Assembly (NCBI RefSeq): GCF_013373865.1
Contig: NC_050469.1
Location: 27,761,546-27,825,545 of the forward strand
Direction of reading: 5' to 3'
DNA from: Monomorium pharaonis
Taxonomy: Eukaryota; Arthropoda; Insecta; Hymenoptera; Formicidae
Length of the DNA stretch: 64,000 bases
Of this stretch, positions 24,040 through 34,739 are shown piece after piece; the first letter of the stretch is position 1, and the number at the start of each line of letters is the position of its first letter. Below the pieces are notes generated by a model, which saw nothing but the letters and a program-made list of their open reading frames with translations, ran no database searches and was not told the DNA's origin. The position numbers and the translations under genes are program-made.

Positions 24040-26511
24040 AAGGTGATGCCCCAGCGGTGCGATGCGGGAACCCGAGAAAAATTGGGTTACTTAGTTAAGT
24101 GGATAAGTTTGTTCTGTATTTCGACCTAACTGCCGTCTGCGTCCTAATGACTACCTACACTTGGCCAGAAAACAGAATTACGGCGGGTAGCGTATAATTA
24201 GCGTTTACTCCGCGCGGTGCGCGGTGAACAGACGGCTAGCGTGAAGCGTACAGGCGCACGCATTACGTATGTGCCCAGAGACTCTACAATTTAGAGGTCC
24301 AAACGTTTTGCTTTGTCTTAAAACGCAGCGATGAATGTCTAGAAATATAAGAGCAATATGTACGACAATCGATTATTTAAAAATATGTAGCTGCTTTAAA
24401 TCAGAGAGTTCACTGGCAAATTTTTCGGAAATGGCCTTTCCCTGATAATATTGAATGCACGTTCTCGCGTCACACAGTTATGACGTCGCCATATTTCATG
24501 CGAACGTCAAGAAAAATCTGGTGCATCGTTGCACGCAATGTCGAGAGTCGCGGAGTCGTTGTTCGCTCGTTCACCGTGTCAGGCGTAAATCTACCGGGTG
24601 CGCCGTTGCGATGACGACGAGGAGGAGGAGGAGGAGAACGCCCAGTTACATATTTGTATTTCCCACGATACGGTCACGTAGTGACTTGCAGACGTCATGT
24701 CCCGAGTGCACTCGCCGCCGGTGGCTTCGATAGCGTAGCGCCTTAACCGGTCGACGCGGCGCGTTCATCCAGACGAATGTTTATACGCGCTCTCGCGTTC
24801 GACTTCGGCTCTCGACCACCTCTTCGTCGTATCGCGCGCCTACGGACTCGTGCAACGGACTCTCTTTCTCGGACAGACGGATGGAGAGCTCCAAATTCGA
24901 GCTAATAGGCGGAACACTATCGTGATCCTGTCGCGCTGCTGGCGCGAGCGTCGAGGATGTTGCAACGTGTGTGTACTTAACGGGGTTACGCGGACCGAAA
25001 CGTTAGAATGCTGAGATGACATGGAAGAGAGCCCGTCCGACTTGTTCGCTTGTTCTACCTGCGATAGAATTTATCTACCGCCAACGGAGATTCGCTACGG
25101 TCAAGCGATGCTTGCGTTCAGTTAAGAAATCAATTTTCTAATAAAGTCTCTTCCTAACGACTTCCACCAAAGTCTCCGTGAAGACGAGTCTTATCCCTTG
25201 TGAACGCAACGCTTTGCATCTTGCAATACGTCCGAACATATTTCCATGATTTTCATAGCAACGAGAAAGAACTATCCTATTCAGAAAAACCCGGTCGTAT
25301 TTCGCGTACACCTTCAAAGTCTTAAATTCTCCATGTTAAGTACAACTTACGTATTTAGCAAAAGTTGCTTGCAACGTAAATGATAGGAAGAAAAAAGGGA
25401 AAGAGAAGAGATCGAGCGCAGCTCGATCGAAATCTTACTCGGCGAGGACGCGAGCTATGTCGCGACTAGGGTCAAGGTCAATCTCTTCGCGAGAAACTGG
25501 CGTTAATACCGCGGGTACTCCCGTGCGCGCGATCGACGAAGTCGCACGAGTCGCCGCGGCCCGGCGGGAGAGAAGTGGATTCTACATCTCCGGCGTATAC
25601 GAACGGTAAATTAGCATTATGGTCGCATTATCGATGTTGTGACGCGGCCTTACACGCAGCGCGCGATCGTCCCTGCCGCCGCGCGGGATCAGCTCTCTCT
25701 AACTCTGATTTATGACGCTTACAGCGACATGCGTCGCGCTGACGTACTCCCCTTACACCGTTCCCAGGACGCTGCACCGGAGTTACGCGAGCTGCGCGTA
25801 ATTTATTGTATCGCATTACGTGCCGGATCGCGGATGTAGAACGGATTCCCTCGAGCCGCCGCAGCGACGTTTTCCCCACGCGACACTTGAATTAATCTAG
25901 CCGTAGCGTGCATCAATGGAGAACGTGATAATCTTAAATCGGTGCTTCTCACCCCTTTCTTACGCATCGCGTATTAAATTCATATATATATATATATATA
26001 TATATATCCTTTGGCCTATTCATTCTGAGCGCTTTTATTTACGCTAAACTTGCTTGCATGAAAATACGAAATCCTCGAGATCTGCATACGTGACAATGGG
26101 CACACTTGTTAACAGATACTTCGGACATTGGCAATATTGAGAGAGAGTATAACGAACGGTCTTGTGTGTGAATAAAGCGGAGGCGCGTACCTCGCCGCCT
26201 TGTGCATAGTTCAAGTTCAAAAGAAAATGTCAATACCTATACGCGCGTTCCTCCCACACTCGCGCTCGTATATTGAACGCAGAAACGTAACCGGCCCGTA
26301 ACGAATCGGGCGTACGGAGGATCTATCGAGCGTTTGCGTGCGGATACTCGGGCAAGTACGAGCGAGTGCGATTCCGCGAGTGATCGCGAGAGGTGCGGAG
26401 GCGGCGACCTGAGAACGAAGAAGAGCGGCGTGGAGAGGGGCGGCGGCGGCGACGGCGGCGCGGCGGTCCGAGGAGGGTACAAATTGCAGGATCGGCTATC
26501 GGGCGAAGTAA
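24040..26511. other. Non-coding, mainly CpG-rich
   Basis: Mixed and CpG-rich sequence without a convincing gene. A short GAGGAG purine run lies at about 24618-24634. An AT microsatellite is listed separately. GGC/GGCG-rich sequence lies at 26430-26470. Confidence 0.5.
25982..26007. repeat. (AT)13 microsatellite
   Basis: An uninterrupted AT run of 26 bases. Confidence 0.97.
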
Positions 26512-26747
26512 TTAATTAAATACAATAAAGTTAGGTCGACCCTCTCGTATCTGGCATCGGCCACTCCTCCTATCGACCGTCCAACTCTCGCAACTCGAAC
26601 CGTCCTCGGTCTCGATGTTGATGCGCGCTCGCAACTCGCGGATTACCGAGAAAGGGATGCGGGTCCCGGGCTCGGGCGGGCGAGCCGTTCATTTTTGTCC
26701 CCTCCGAGTGCTCGACCGACCGTGAGATTGCGCCGAAGACAACAAAA
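26512..26747 (+). CDS. Candidate exon X of a spliced transcript
   Basis: The 3' boundary is a donor GTAAGA at 26748. Two reading frames are open up to it: one from 26512 (78 codons, leaving in phase 2) and one from 26622 (42 codons, leaving in phase 0). Both can continue into the next candidate exon at 26909. The phase-2 frame then stops after 14 more codons (YPGIRDVFYEDLRA, stop at 26952-26954). The phase-0 frame stays open through the whole next exon. The 5' boundary is not determined and no start codon opens either frame. No domain is recognised. It could be untranslated leader or a non-coding RNA. Confidence 0.25.
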
Positions 26748-26908
26748 GTAAGAATTCATATTGGTGGCCGTAGAGCCAGGCACTAAACAGACTATCTTAA
26801 TGTGATTTGCATAAACCGTCACGCGTTAAATGTATTTTTTACTCTGTGGTAGGTCGGAATTAATAAGATAATATAATTGTACCAGCTAAACATAACTTAA
26901 CGTTGCAG

Positions 26909-27054
26909 GTATCCCGGTATCCGCGACGTCTTCTACGAAGATCTACGAGCCTAGCTAACGAGGAGACGGGCATAGGATTCTCGTGCGCGACGAAGGAGAG
27001 GAGACCTTTCGGACCATCTGATAAAGCGGAGTATTCTGGTGCACGAGATCTCAG
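26909..27054 (+). CDS. Candidate exon Y, 146 nt, strong splice sites both sides
   Basis: The acceptor is AACGTTGCAG (AG at 26907-26908) and the donor is CTCAG/GTATGG at 27055. The intron from 26748 would be 161 bp, a normal size for insects. Frame 1 is open over the whole exon, contains TSLANEETGIGFSCATKE, and leaves in phase 2. That fits the next strong acceptor at 27691-27692. No protein family is recognised. Splice signals are the main evidence; coding status is open. Confidence 0.3.
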
Positions 27055-27060
27055 GTATGG

Positions 27061-27127
27061 ATAATTATAATAATTGGCTAAATAAATCGATAAATCGATA
27101 ATTAATCGGGCGGCTAATTACGAATTA
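27061..27127. promoter_or_regulatory. Dense TAAT/ATTA and ATCGAT motif cluster
   Basis: In about 65 bases there are repeated TAATT, ATTA and AATCGATAA motifs, including two near-identical AAATCGATAAATCGATAAT-type units. TAAT cores are the classic homeodomain binding motif. The cluster lies just inside the candidate intron after exon Y. AT-rich DNA makes such motifs by chance, so this is only a pointer. Confidence 0.2.
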
Positions 27128-27692
27128 TGGCCGTCACGAGACAATGCTAGGCATTGTCTGCGAGGACGCGTACGACGGCACAAGTGTGGGAAGCCAATGA
27201 GTAACGTTAGAAAGTTACAGGTCGAGAACTCGCAATCGCGGATTTTTTTTTGTCACGGTCGTTCGCGTGGACTGCTCGCGACGATAGCGAGTACACGCGC
27301 ATCTGCATCGATCTCTGATTCGCGATTAACGTAACGACCTCGAAGATATACCCGTCGACGTGTATACGTGATTCATGCGTGAACCTCGCACTTTCGACAT
27401 CGCTCAGCCTCACAGGTGTACCCAATTACAAGTGCGAACGTCTATTATCTGTTGCGCTTCACCTATTCATTATGGATATAAAATCGACGCCATTGAAATC
27501 CTCAATACGTTCGATGCGTGCAATTGAAATAGATAATATCTTCATCGTGCGAAAAACGTGTCGTCACAGTTATTAATTGTTAACATTGCTGATGGCTTCA
27601 CCTTCGATAGACCTGTTCGCGCTGAACGCGGAACTTGGGAATTATTCGATCTACCATACGCTCGCATTTATCGCATCTCCCTTTTCTTACAG

Positions 27693-27803
27693 ACGAGCAA
27701 AAGAGAACTCTCGTTCCCGCGAGCGAGAGCTATCGTCGGGCTCGGCCCGGGGCCAAAAATAGCCTTCCCCGAAGCAGCGTTCAATCAAATAAATAATTTT
27801 TAG
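27693..27803 (+). CDS. Candidate terminal exon Z with poly(A) signal
   Basis: It is preceded by the best 3' splice site in the window: a pyrimidine tract CTCCCTTTTCTTACAG with AG at 27691-27692. If joined to exon Y in phase 2, the reading frame runs RAKENSRSRERELSSGSARG and stops at 27760-27762. In phase 0 a different frame runs 36 codons to TAG at 27801-27803. An AATAAA motif lies at about 27790-27795, so this could be a last exon. The frame is also open upstream of the acceptor. No domain is recognised in either frame. The Arg/Ser-rich reading is low complexity. Confidence 0.25.
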   Translation, partial: TSKRELSFPRARAIVGLGPGPKIAFPEAAFNQINNF

Positions 27804-28635
27804 AGCGAACTGGGCGGCGTGGTATCGCTGCGACATAAATTATCCGCCGACGCAACTTAAACGTAACCGGGCCACAATATCTATAATATTACATTCCAGG
27901 ACTAGGCTCTTAGCCGGGTCAGTTGGCTGCTGGTCGCGTCTTCTCCCCCGCTTCATCGACGAAGCCGCAACGCGTCCGTCGGCAATCGTAAACTCGCTGT
28001 CAGAAAAGCGATTCCGAACGGGATCAGCTACGGCTTCGCGGAATCTTTCGCTAGGGACGACTGTGGATGACCTACACCCTATAAGGTTTCGCTTTCGAAT
28101 AGGCAGAAAATAGCACCGCGAGAAAACGGCTCGCAGCCGGCGAGGCGCGGCGGCGGGGGGGGGGGAGATACCTATAACCGGCCGGTTCGCCGTGAATCAT
28201 CGGCGTCTGCTGTCTCGTCCTCGGGAATTAAGGGTTTCGATTGTTCCACGTTGCCACCGTGCTCTCAGAAGGCACGATCCTCCCGAATGCGCCGCCGTCC
28301 ATTTCTCACCTGTCAATATCGTTTCAATTATTTCGATGATGTAATAATTACGATCAATGAATCAATCGCCACGGTTGTTGGGAGTCGAATTGTTTATAGT
28401 AAAATTTTAGAAAATTAATATGTTTAGACGAGATATATTTTCATATATTTCCACATTCTGATTGATTTATTTATAATTGCGTTTGCCAATATGAAAAAAT
28501 ATCGAAAGAGTTAATTATCTTTGACGCCAAACAGTTTATGATCTCCGATTACTGCAAACGGACACGTATTACCTGTTCCTCGCGTAGTCTTTTTTATCCG
28601 ACTGGCTAGCTGACCGCCCATAAAAGTCACTCGCG
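27804..28635. other. Non-coding, with an 11-base G run
   Basis: CpG-rich to about 28310 with 11 G at 28155-28165, then AT-rich to 28560. Nothing else is seen. The sequence directly before 28636 could be a leader for the candidate below. Confidence 0.5.
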
Positions 28636-28883
28636 ATGTCGTATTGCTCGGTAGCGGCACCGCGGATCGAAATCCGCAGTGGATGGAGCGCCGCGAAAAA
28701 GAAGCCCGGCGTAAAGTGCGGCCGTGGTGGTGGTGGCTCGAGTGGTCGCACGATGGACCGGAGGAGCCACGACGATCCGTGGGTAATGCGCGTTCTTGCG
28801 TTCCTCATCGCGGATGACGCAGCGAAAGAGCACGCCGCGCGTCCTCATAGGACCGCGTGTATAGTCCCTCCGCGTGGTATACC
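28636..28883 (+). CDS. Candidate first coding exon, unknown protein
   Basis: An ATG at 28636 (G at -3, preceded by an in-frame TAA about 15 bases upstream) opens a frame of 82 codons plus two bases. It ends at a consensus donor GTAAGT (28884). The product starts MSYCSVAAPRIEIRS and includes a Gly-rich patch (GRGGGGSSGR) and a short hydrophobic segment, VMRVLAFLIA, near residues 51-60. It leaves in phase 2, matching the entry phase of the next candidate exon at 28937. The intron between them would be only 53 bp, at the low end for insects but with a long pyrimidine tract. Two - frames are also open here, so stop-poor composition is an alternative explanation. Confidence 0.3.
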
Positions 28884-28936
28884 GTAAGTAAAGCCCCTGG
28901 CTGCCCGCTCGCTGCCGAGTGCCGCTGCCTCCGCAG

Positions 28937-29030
28937 AATCCGTATTAAGGTAGATTCACATTCGTCGGTATCCGGCTTTAACCCCCTCGCGGCATCTAAA
29001 TGGAACCCGTTCGGTGCATTGCTACGCAAG
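28937..29030 (+). CDS. Candidate second coding exon, unknown protein
   Basis: It lies between an acceptor with a long pyrimidine-rich tract (GCTGCCTCCGCAG, AG at 28935-28936) and a textbook donor AAG/GTGAGC at 29031. Only the phase-2 entry frame is open and the other two close within a few codons. The 31 codons include VSGFNPLAASKWNPFGALLRK and are mostly RNY. Joined to the preceding exon it gives a continuous frame of about 114 residues, leaving in phase 0. A possible last exon follows a long pyrimidine tract at 30060 (NGQL then TAA at 30072-30074, with AATAAA just after). That link is weak because the tract is a microsatellite. Confidence 0.32.
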
Positions 29031-29446
29031 GTGAGCTTCGGCGTTTCCGTCTCGTTCGCGCGGTTAATCTCGTCCCGGGTTGCCTCGTTAAAGCGCATTT
29101 TGTATTATGCTATATACATCGGGGGCCGGGAGATTAAGTTCCTGTTCACACTGTGAGAAAGGAAGTAATAGTACACCGCTATCAGCTTCTTTGGTTTCGT
29201 GTGCTTTCGAACGGTGCAACGATAAATTCCGCCTGACGGTTATAGAGAGCTAACCGCGGACTCTTCCCTTTCTCCTCACGAACTTCAAAACTTTGGTCCC
29301 GAAAAATCGTGCTCGGCTCCATTACATTGGTAACAATATCTACTTTGGAGAGCGCATTGTAATCACTATCGCGTAGACGAGAGGAAAAGAGAGGCATCGG
29401 CGCGCTCGGCGTTCTCGCGATATATTCCGCAAAGAGCTGGAATAAG

Positions 29447-29454
<8 letters not shown>
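29031..29454. other. Non-coding, intron-like
   Basis: Begins with the GTGAGC donor. Mixed base composition and no gene recognised. Confidence 0.45.

Positions 29455-29474
<20 letters not shown>
29455..29474. repeat. (GA)n microsatellite
   Basis: A GA run of about 20 bases within a longer purine-rich region (29430-29700). Confidence 0.95.
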
Positions 29475-29477
<3 letters not shown>

Positions 29478-30074
29478 TGAGCGAGAACAGGTCGCGACTA
29501 TGGAGAGAAGAAAATGAGCGAGAGAGGTGCACGGTCGTAGTTCAGCCCGTGGCCCATCAGATAGGACGCTGATTCCGTTCAAGGGTGAAGCGAGAAGAAG
29601 GTACGCCGTGGTGCATCATGTTAACGAGAGAGGAGAGCAGGAACGAGGGAGATGGGTCGGAAAAAGAGAGAAAGAGAGAGGGACAGAGGCAGAGGTTGTG
29701 GAGCCGACTTGAACGCATCGTCGCGCTCGATGGAAGAGGATCGACGCAGAACGGGGGTTGTGCGGGGGCGCAACGGGGGAGGGGAGAAGAGGGAGGGTTG
29801 AAAGAGGCACATTGTTTGCCGAGCGAAGCCGATAATTCAGTAATGAACGTAAGCAACGCGCGCCCGCGTTCAGGGCTATAATTACCGATACCACATCGGA
29901 TAGCGGATCCCTTAACTTCGGGTCCCGAAGCGCTATGAAGAAGCGCGTCCATGCTGGCGCGAGTGAGCAAGCGGATATATTTCCTCGACCATTCTCTGTC
30001 TCTCTTTCTGTCTATCTATCTATCTCTCTCCTCCCTCTGCCTTTCTTTCCTGGTCTTAGAATGGGCAGCTCTAA
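29475..30074. repeat. Purine-rich then pyrimidine-rich low-complexity tract
   Basis: 29510-29810 is rich in GAGA/GGGA purine runs on the + strand. 29990-30057 is a long pyrimidine tract with TCTA and TCTC repeats ending in TTAG at 30056-30059. Frames in this part are Arg/Glu/Gly-rich or Ser/Pro/Leu-rich and reflect the simple sequence. AATAAA occurs just after the tract, at about 30080-30085. Confidence 0.6.
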
Positions 30075-30085
30075 ATTAATAAATC

Positions 30086-31851
30086 AATAGCCGGGCTCTT
30101 ATCCGATCCGCGAGTGGGTGGAGTTTGTTTGTTTAAGAGCAGGATTTATTAATTTTTCGCTGGGTGGTAAATCCCCACTGGTACACCACCGCCTTCTCGC
30201 ATTCGAGTGGACCCGCATCTCTTCCTTCCGTCTTCTTTATGCGTGCGGTTGCAAGGGCCCTATTAGGCCCTTTGAAAATTTGATGGGAGATGATTTTCAA
30301 ACGAAAGGTAGAGCAGTTTTATATCTCCTCTCAATTAGATCGTGAAACGATTTCTCGCGAGCAACATGTTGACAATGTGCTGACACATAATGGATATCGC
30401 GTCACATAATTTCTTTTCGTGCGAAGCAATCTTTTAGAGAGAAGGGATGATCTCGAAGTTTAAAGTACGTATGAGTAGTGTACCTACTGCCATCTCTTCA
30501 CTTCGTCTAGAACCTCCGCATGAACGCATCAGGAATTTCACTTACATGTGTGAACGGTACCTTTAATGTATGTGTGCATTTCCTACAGGAAATGCGATTC
30601 GACGGGTCAATTATCTACAGCGAGGCTCTTATTAATTGGAAATTTTTCGCGCTTGTACTGAAAATGAATGATGACAGGTAATAATTATGACAAAAGAAAC
30701 ATAAAATGGATGTAATAACAATTTTTATTTGTTTGTATTTTTATAATACAAATGAAATACAAAATTATATCAAATAGAAAGCGAAAGCTATATTAAATCG
30801 ACATACTAAATAAAAGTATGCAGAAGATATTAACAGAAATATTCTTGCTTGTAAAAGACCGATTGAACAATCATTTTGTGAATTTTAATCGAGTTCTTGA
30901 TTTCGATGCCTAAGCATCGAATAATTTACATGAGTTTAACGATCCGCGTGATAGATCGAGTAATAGTTACCGAAGTTGTTCGTTTTGCGAAACAAGGCGT
31001 TCACGTGGCACTTTCCTCTCACCGAGATTAGTATGGTATTTGAATCGTAATTCCACTCGTTCCGCTCGAATTCTCGCAATTCTTCAGCCGTTCTCCGTAC
31101 AGTATATTATTCACAAAGTATGCTACCAAGACTTCCATCTATCGCAATTTATAAATGAATCATAATACGTGTACTCGTATATCGTATACGTTTCGCTGAT
31201 TCTAAAGCGTCTTTAAGCCTCTTTCTTAAGCCTCTCTTTCGACTATAAATTAGAAGAACTTAGAAATTAAACTTGGAGCAATAAATTCAGAAATAAAATG
31301 ACAAATTAGCAATCTAATATAACAATGAAGAAACATATGTTTATTTCTTTTTTATTTTGAATATGACTGTTTTAAAGTTTAACCTGATATAATTATGCCC
31401 TTTTTTAATAAAACTGTAGCACCAAAATTAACAAGAAAACTGAGAACTAAAATTCTGCATATGCTTTGATTGTTCTTAATGGTTGTGTCAATTCAATAAT
31501 TCAATAATCACTGGCTTAGTTACATTTATGCAAAGTTAAGGTAAAAAGGTTTTATTACTAATTGTACATTAACTTTATGTAAATGTTTCTCATACAAGTC
31601 ATAGATCCGTTAGATCTCGGTTCCATTTTATTCGAAACATCGGATAATCTTTCCTGTCAATTTTACGGCATTATGAGCTACGTGCATAATTCAGATATAT
31701 AATTTACACCTTCGCACTTTTGCTCCTTTGTGCTCCTTCTCGGTCTTGCTTATTTAATCAAAGCTTGTATTCTCATATTGCGCAGCTTAATATTTGCCTT
31801 TCATGTGACGTTAGAAGGCTTGCCCTAGGCCGTCAATAAAACACAAACCAT
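30086..31851. other. Mostly AT-rich non-coding block
   Basis: 30120-30350 has one short + frame. 30690-31800 is AT-rich with almost no open frames. A short tandem-like duplication of CTTTAAGCCTCTTTCTTAAG type is at about 31211-31236. No gene seen. Confidence 0.6.
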
Positions 31852-31889
31852 TACTACTACTACTACTACTACTACTATTATTATTATTA
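31852..31889. repeat. (TAC)n/(TTA)n trinucleotide repeat
   Basis: About eight TAC units followed by TTA units. Confidence 0.96.
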
Positions 31890-33061
31890 CATATGAAACT
31901 CATGATTTGATTCCAACAATCAAGGCACCGCGTATGATGCCTTACCTTTCGGTAGGCATTGTACGTATCGTTGAAAAATCATAATTAGATTCACCGAAGC
32001 GTTACCGGCTTTATTAGCTCGCCGCTGTAATCGCGTAACTGTCGTGGGGAATTAGCGTTCGCGCGACGGATCGAGAAAACGCCGGAAGCAACCCGGACAA
32101 ATCGCATGTAGACGGTTTTGTCGCGGCCACGGCGTTGGTAATGGTCGGCTCGAGCAAGGAGCAAAGTAAATCGGATCTGATCTGCGCTCTACCGCGCGTT
32201 GCACCGCGCTCTACGGCGGCGAGCAGGCAACGAGAGCGGATTGCGCCCGTAGGCAGAAATTAGACTCGAATCTCGTCTCTTTGCTCCCCGTGTTTTCTGG
32301 AGTGCCGGCCTGATGATAATGACGGTAGCAGGTGCTCGAGCCGATGCCACCTTCGCACCTCACTCGTCGCCGCGGCGCGGCGTCGGCGTGCCTACCACAT
32401 CGCGCGTATGCGCGAATAGATATTTATACACGGAGTGAGAGCCAAACGGCAATAAAATCACAAATAATATATGCTTGTAACATTTTCCTAATCCTCTAGC
32501 TTCAACTCTTATTCTTGCTCGATAATCATTACGATAAATTACAAATAAACACGCTGTACAGTTAAAGTAATTGAAAATAACAAGGGAAGGATGAAAAGTC
32601 TTTTATATCGGAGCATCTTGCGGTTACTTAAGTAGAACTATGCAGCGTAAATCGAAGATATTCTTGTCACTGTAAAATGCGACTCGTTCGAGACGATCGG
32701 CGTAACGTGACTCACCCTGTATACCCTCGTTCTGTTCTCCACTCCACGGTCGACGCATCGTTGTCCTCGCGTCGCCGGGTCATCGCGTAATTCGTTGCTT
32801 CGGCTTGCCTGCGGGGACTACGTTCTACCTACCTACTGTAGTACGCGCAGGTAGATAGGTATATCCTCACCTCACGACGTGTGTCTGCGTGGTGCACTTG
32901 CGTGTCTCGTGTGTATGTGTGTATACGTGAAGCACGTCTACGTCTGCGCGTTGCGTGTCGCTCGCGCGCGCGTGTAGGTGGTTCACATGTACGTGTACGT
33001 ACAGCACGCTTAATATCTCGAGCCAATCTTAGAGCTTGCATTCAGTGGGTTAGTGCCGTAA
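31890..33061. other. Non-coding, CpG-rich and mixed
   Basis: 32000-32440 and 32700-33000 are CpG-rich; 32440-32690 is AT-rich. GTGT-rich sequence lies at 32878-32930. No recognised gene. Confidence 0.5.
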
Positions 33062-33400
33062 ATGCCAGTAACCATCCACCGGCAATGGCCACTCGTGGCT
33101 ACCACTATAGGCGGGCAGGCAGGTATTCATTCCATTTGCAGTTATGACGAGTGCGAGTTCAGAGGCCGTGAGAGTTTGCCGGCTCCACGGCTCGGGACTC
33201 TGCTCGAGTCTGGAGCATCTACGTGGCGAACCGTTGCAACGTTACACTTCCAGATTATCGACGGCGACGGCCGCGCGAACGCTCGCGAGTGCTCCGGGCA
33301 CAGTCCGGGTAGAGTCTCAAGAACTTGGAAGGACCTGGAGATTTCGGCTATTTTATTATTGCTGCTTATTTTAGGGAAGTATGTTGTCAACAGAAAATGA
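33062..33400 (+). CDS. Candidate ORF, 112 aa, hydrophobic C-terminus
   Basis: An ATG at 33062, directly preceded by an in-frame TAA, opens 112 codons ending in TGA at 33398-33400. The product includes YDECEFRGRESLPAP (about residues 28-42) and TWRTVATLHFQIIDGDGRAN in the middle. Near residues 94-105 lies a hydrophobic run, ISAILLLLLILG, followed by the basic tail KYVVNRK. That is short for a membrane helix but resembles a tail anchor. A good 3' splice site (TTCCATTTGCAG, AG at 33140-33141) lies inside. An exon from 33142 in phase 2 would use the same frame. A second + frame (33144-33374) and a - frame (33142-33390) are also open, which weakens the case. No homolog recognised. Confidence 0.25.
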   Translation: MPVTIHRQWPLVATTIGGQAGIHSICSYDECEFRGRESLPAPRLGTLLESGASTWRTVATLHFQIIDGDGRANARECSGHSPGRVSRTWKDLEISAILLLLLILGKYVVNRK

Positions 33401-34620
33401 TCTTATGGTATTAAGCGTTATTTTTTTTTTGTATCGTTAGTTTCTTACTGGAATATTTAAAATTAATAGGATGCAAAAAAATTGAAAAGGAAATTTGAGT
33501 ACGTTTCTCAAATGTATATTGCGCTCGCTAGAAAGTATATCGGAATTGTTTTGGCAGAAAAACGACCGGCGCTTCAGCATTAAAATAACTTCATTTGCGA
33601 TCGATTGCAACGATTTGAAAGCCTGTACCGCTCTCGACGGGATCATGGCAGTGAGATTACTTCGCGGAGTGAACTACCGAGCGGGGAAATATTTGAACCG
33701 CGAGGGATTAATACATGTCTGACGTATTATTTCCTCCGCCCCACCCTCTCCCCCCCTCCCCTTGATCGCCTGCAGTTACCGTTCGGTGCGCGCGCGCATA
33801 TAGTAATTTGACGTTACGATCTGCGGGAAAAGGGTCGCGGGAGCGCGTGTTGCACGACGAATAGAAATAGAAGCGATCTATAGTGCGCGATCGTGTCTTA
33901 CCGGGGCGACGCGCAAACGTGCGTCCTCTTGCCTTCCCGTAGTGAGGGATCCCTTCGGGTCTCTCGGAATACACGCGTGTTCCGCGGTCACCGTTGTATT
34001 CACGTCGTGCTTCTTACCTTCGACTTTCGCGCGGATTCTAACCCGCAGGACGCTTGATCAGCCGGCCGCCGCCGCCGGTAGTCGCAATTATAGAGTATGA
34101 CTGTACATATTCGTTCGGTAATTTGTTATCGTTGGATAAACACATCGAAGAGGGGCGGCAAGAGGTCGATGGAGTTCGGCGCGCGGCATACGCGCCGTCC
34201 CGCGCTCGTACGCGATCGCGATTTCGAATCGTAATCCCGTAACGACGGCACGTTACTCCGCCCTCTTCCCTTTGTACACACCTTCCTTATTGTCCTGGTG
34301 CTTCGGAACATCCCGCAATGAATGTCTTCGGAGCAAACTGCTATCGATAAAAACTTTCGCAGATACCTATAGTCGGCGAGATTATTTTTTGTAGTTATTG
34401 AATATTTAGTATTTTTAATTACTATGTAATTAACGAATGTGGATAGTATTAAATAATTCTTAGCATAAAATATTGCATATTTCATAACTGTCGAAAAATA
34501 ATCGATAATTATTGATAGTGACTATCGATGGTTTTCCACTTTTGTTATACGTATGTCTTGAAATTTCTTTACCAAATGGAATTTATACTATTTGCATCGT
34601 TAGATAAATTCTTGGCCTTT
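33401..34620. other. Non-coding, mixed
   Basis: Includes a T run at about 33421-33430, CpG-rich sequence at 33730-34250 and AT-rich sequence from 34380. No gene recognised. Confidence 0.5.
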
Positions 34621-34674
34621 CAAGAAAAAGATCTTAAAGATATAGAAAACAAGAAAAAAATCTTAAAGATATAG
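34621..34674. repeat. Direct repeat, two 25-bp copies
   Basis: Two copies of a 25-bp sequence starting CAAGAAAAA and ending AAAGATATAG lie at 34621-34645 and 34650-34674. They differ at one position and are separated by 4 bases. Confidence 0.95.
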
Positions 34675-34693
34675 TTTCTTACAAAGTCATCTA

Positions 34694-34739
34694 TTTTATC
34701 GGTTACACAGCAGCATCTGTTTTATCGGAACAGCAGCAT
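34694..34739. repeat. Second imperfect direct repeat
   Basis: TTTTATCGG followed by CAGCAGCAT occurs at 34694-34716 and again at 34721-34739. The two copies differ by a short insertion. It lies 20 bases after the first direct repeat. Confidence 0.85.
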
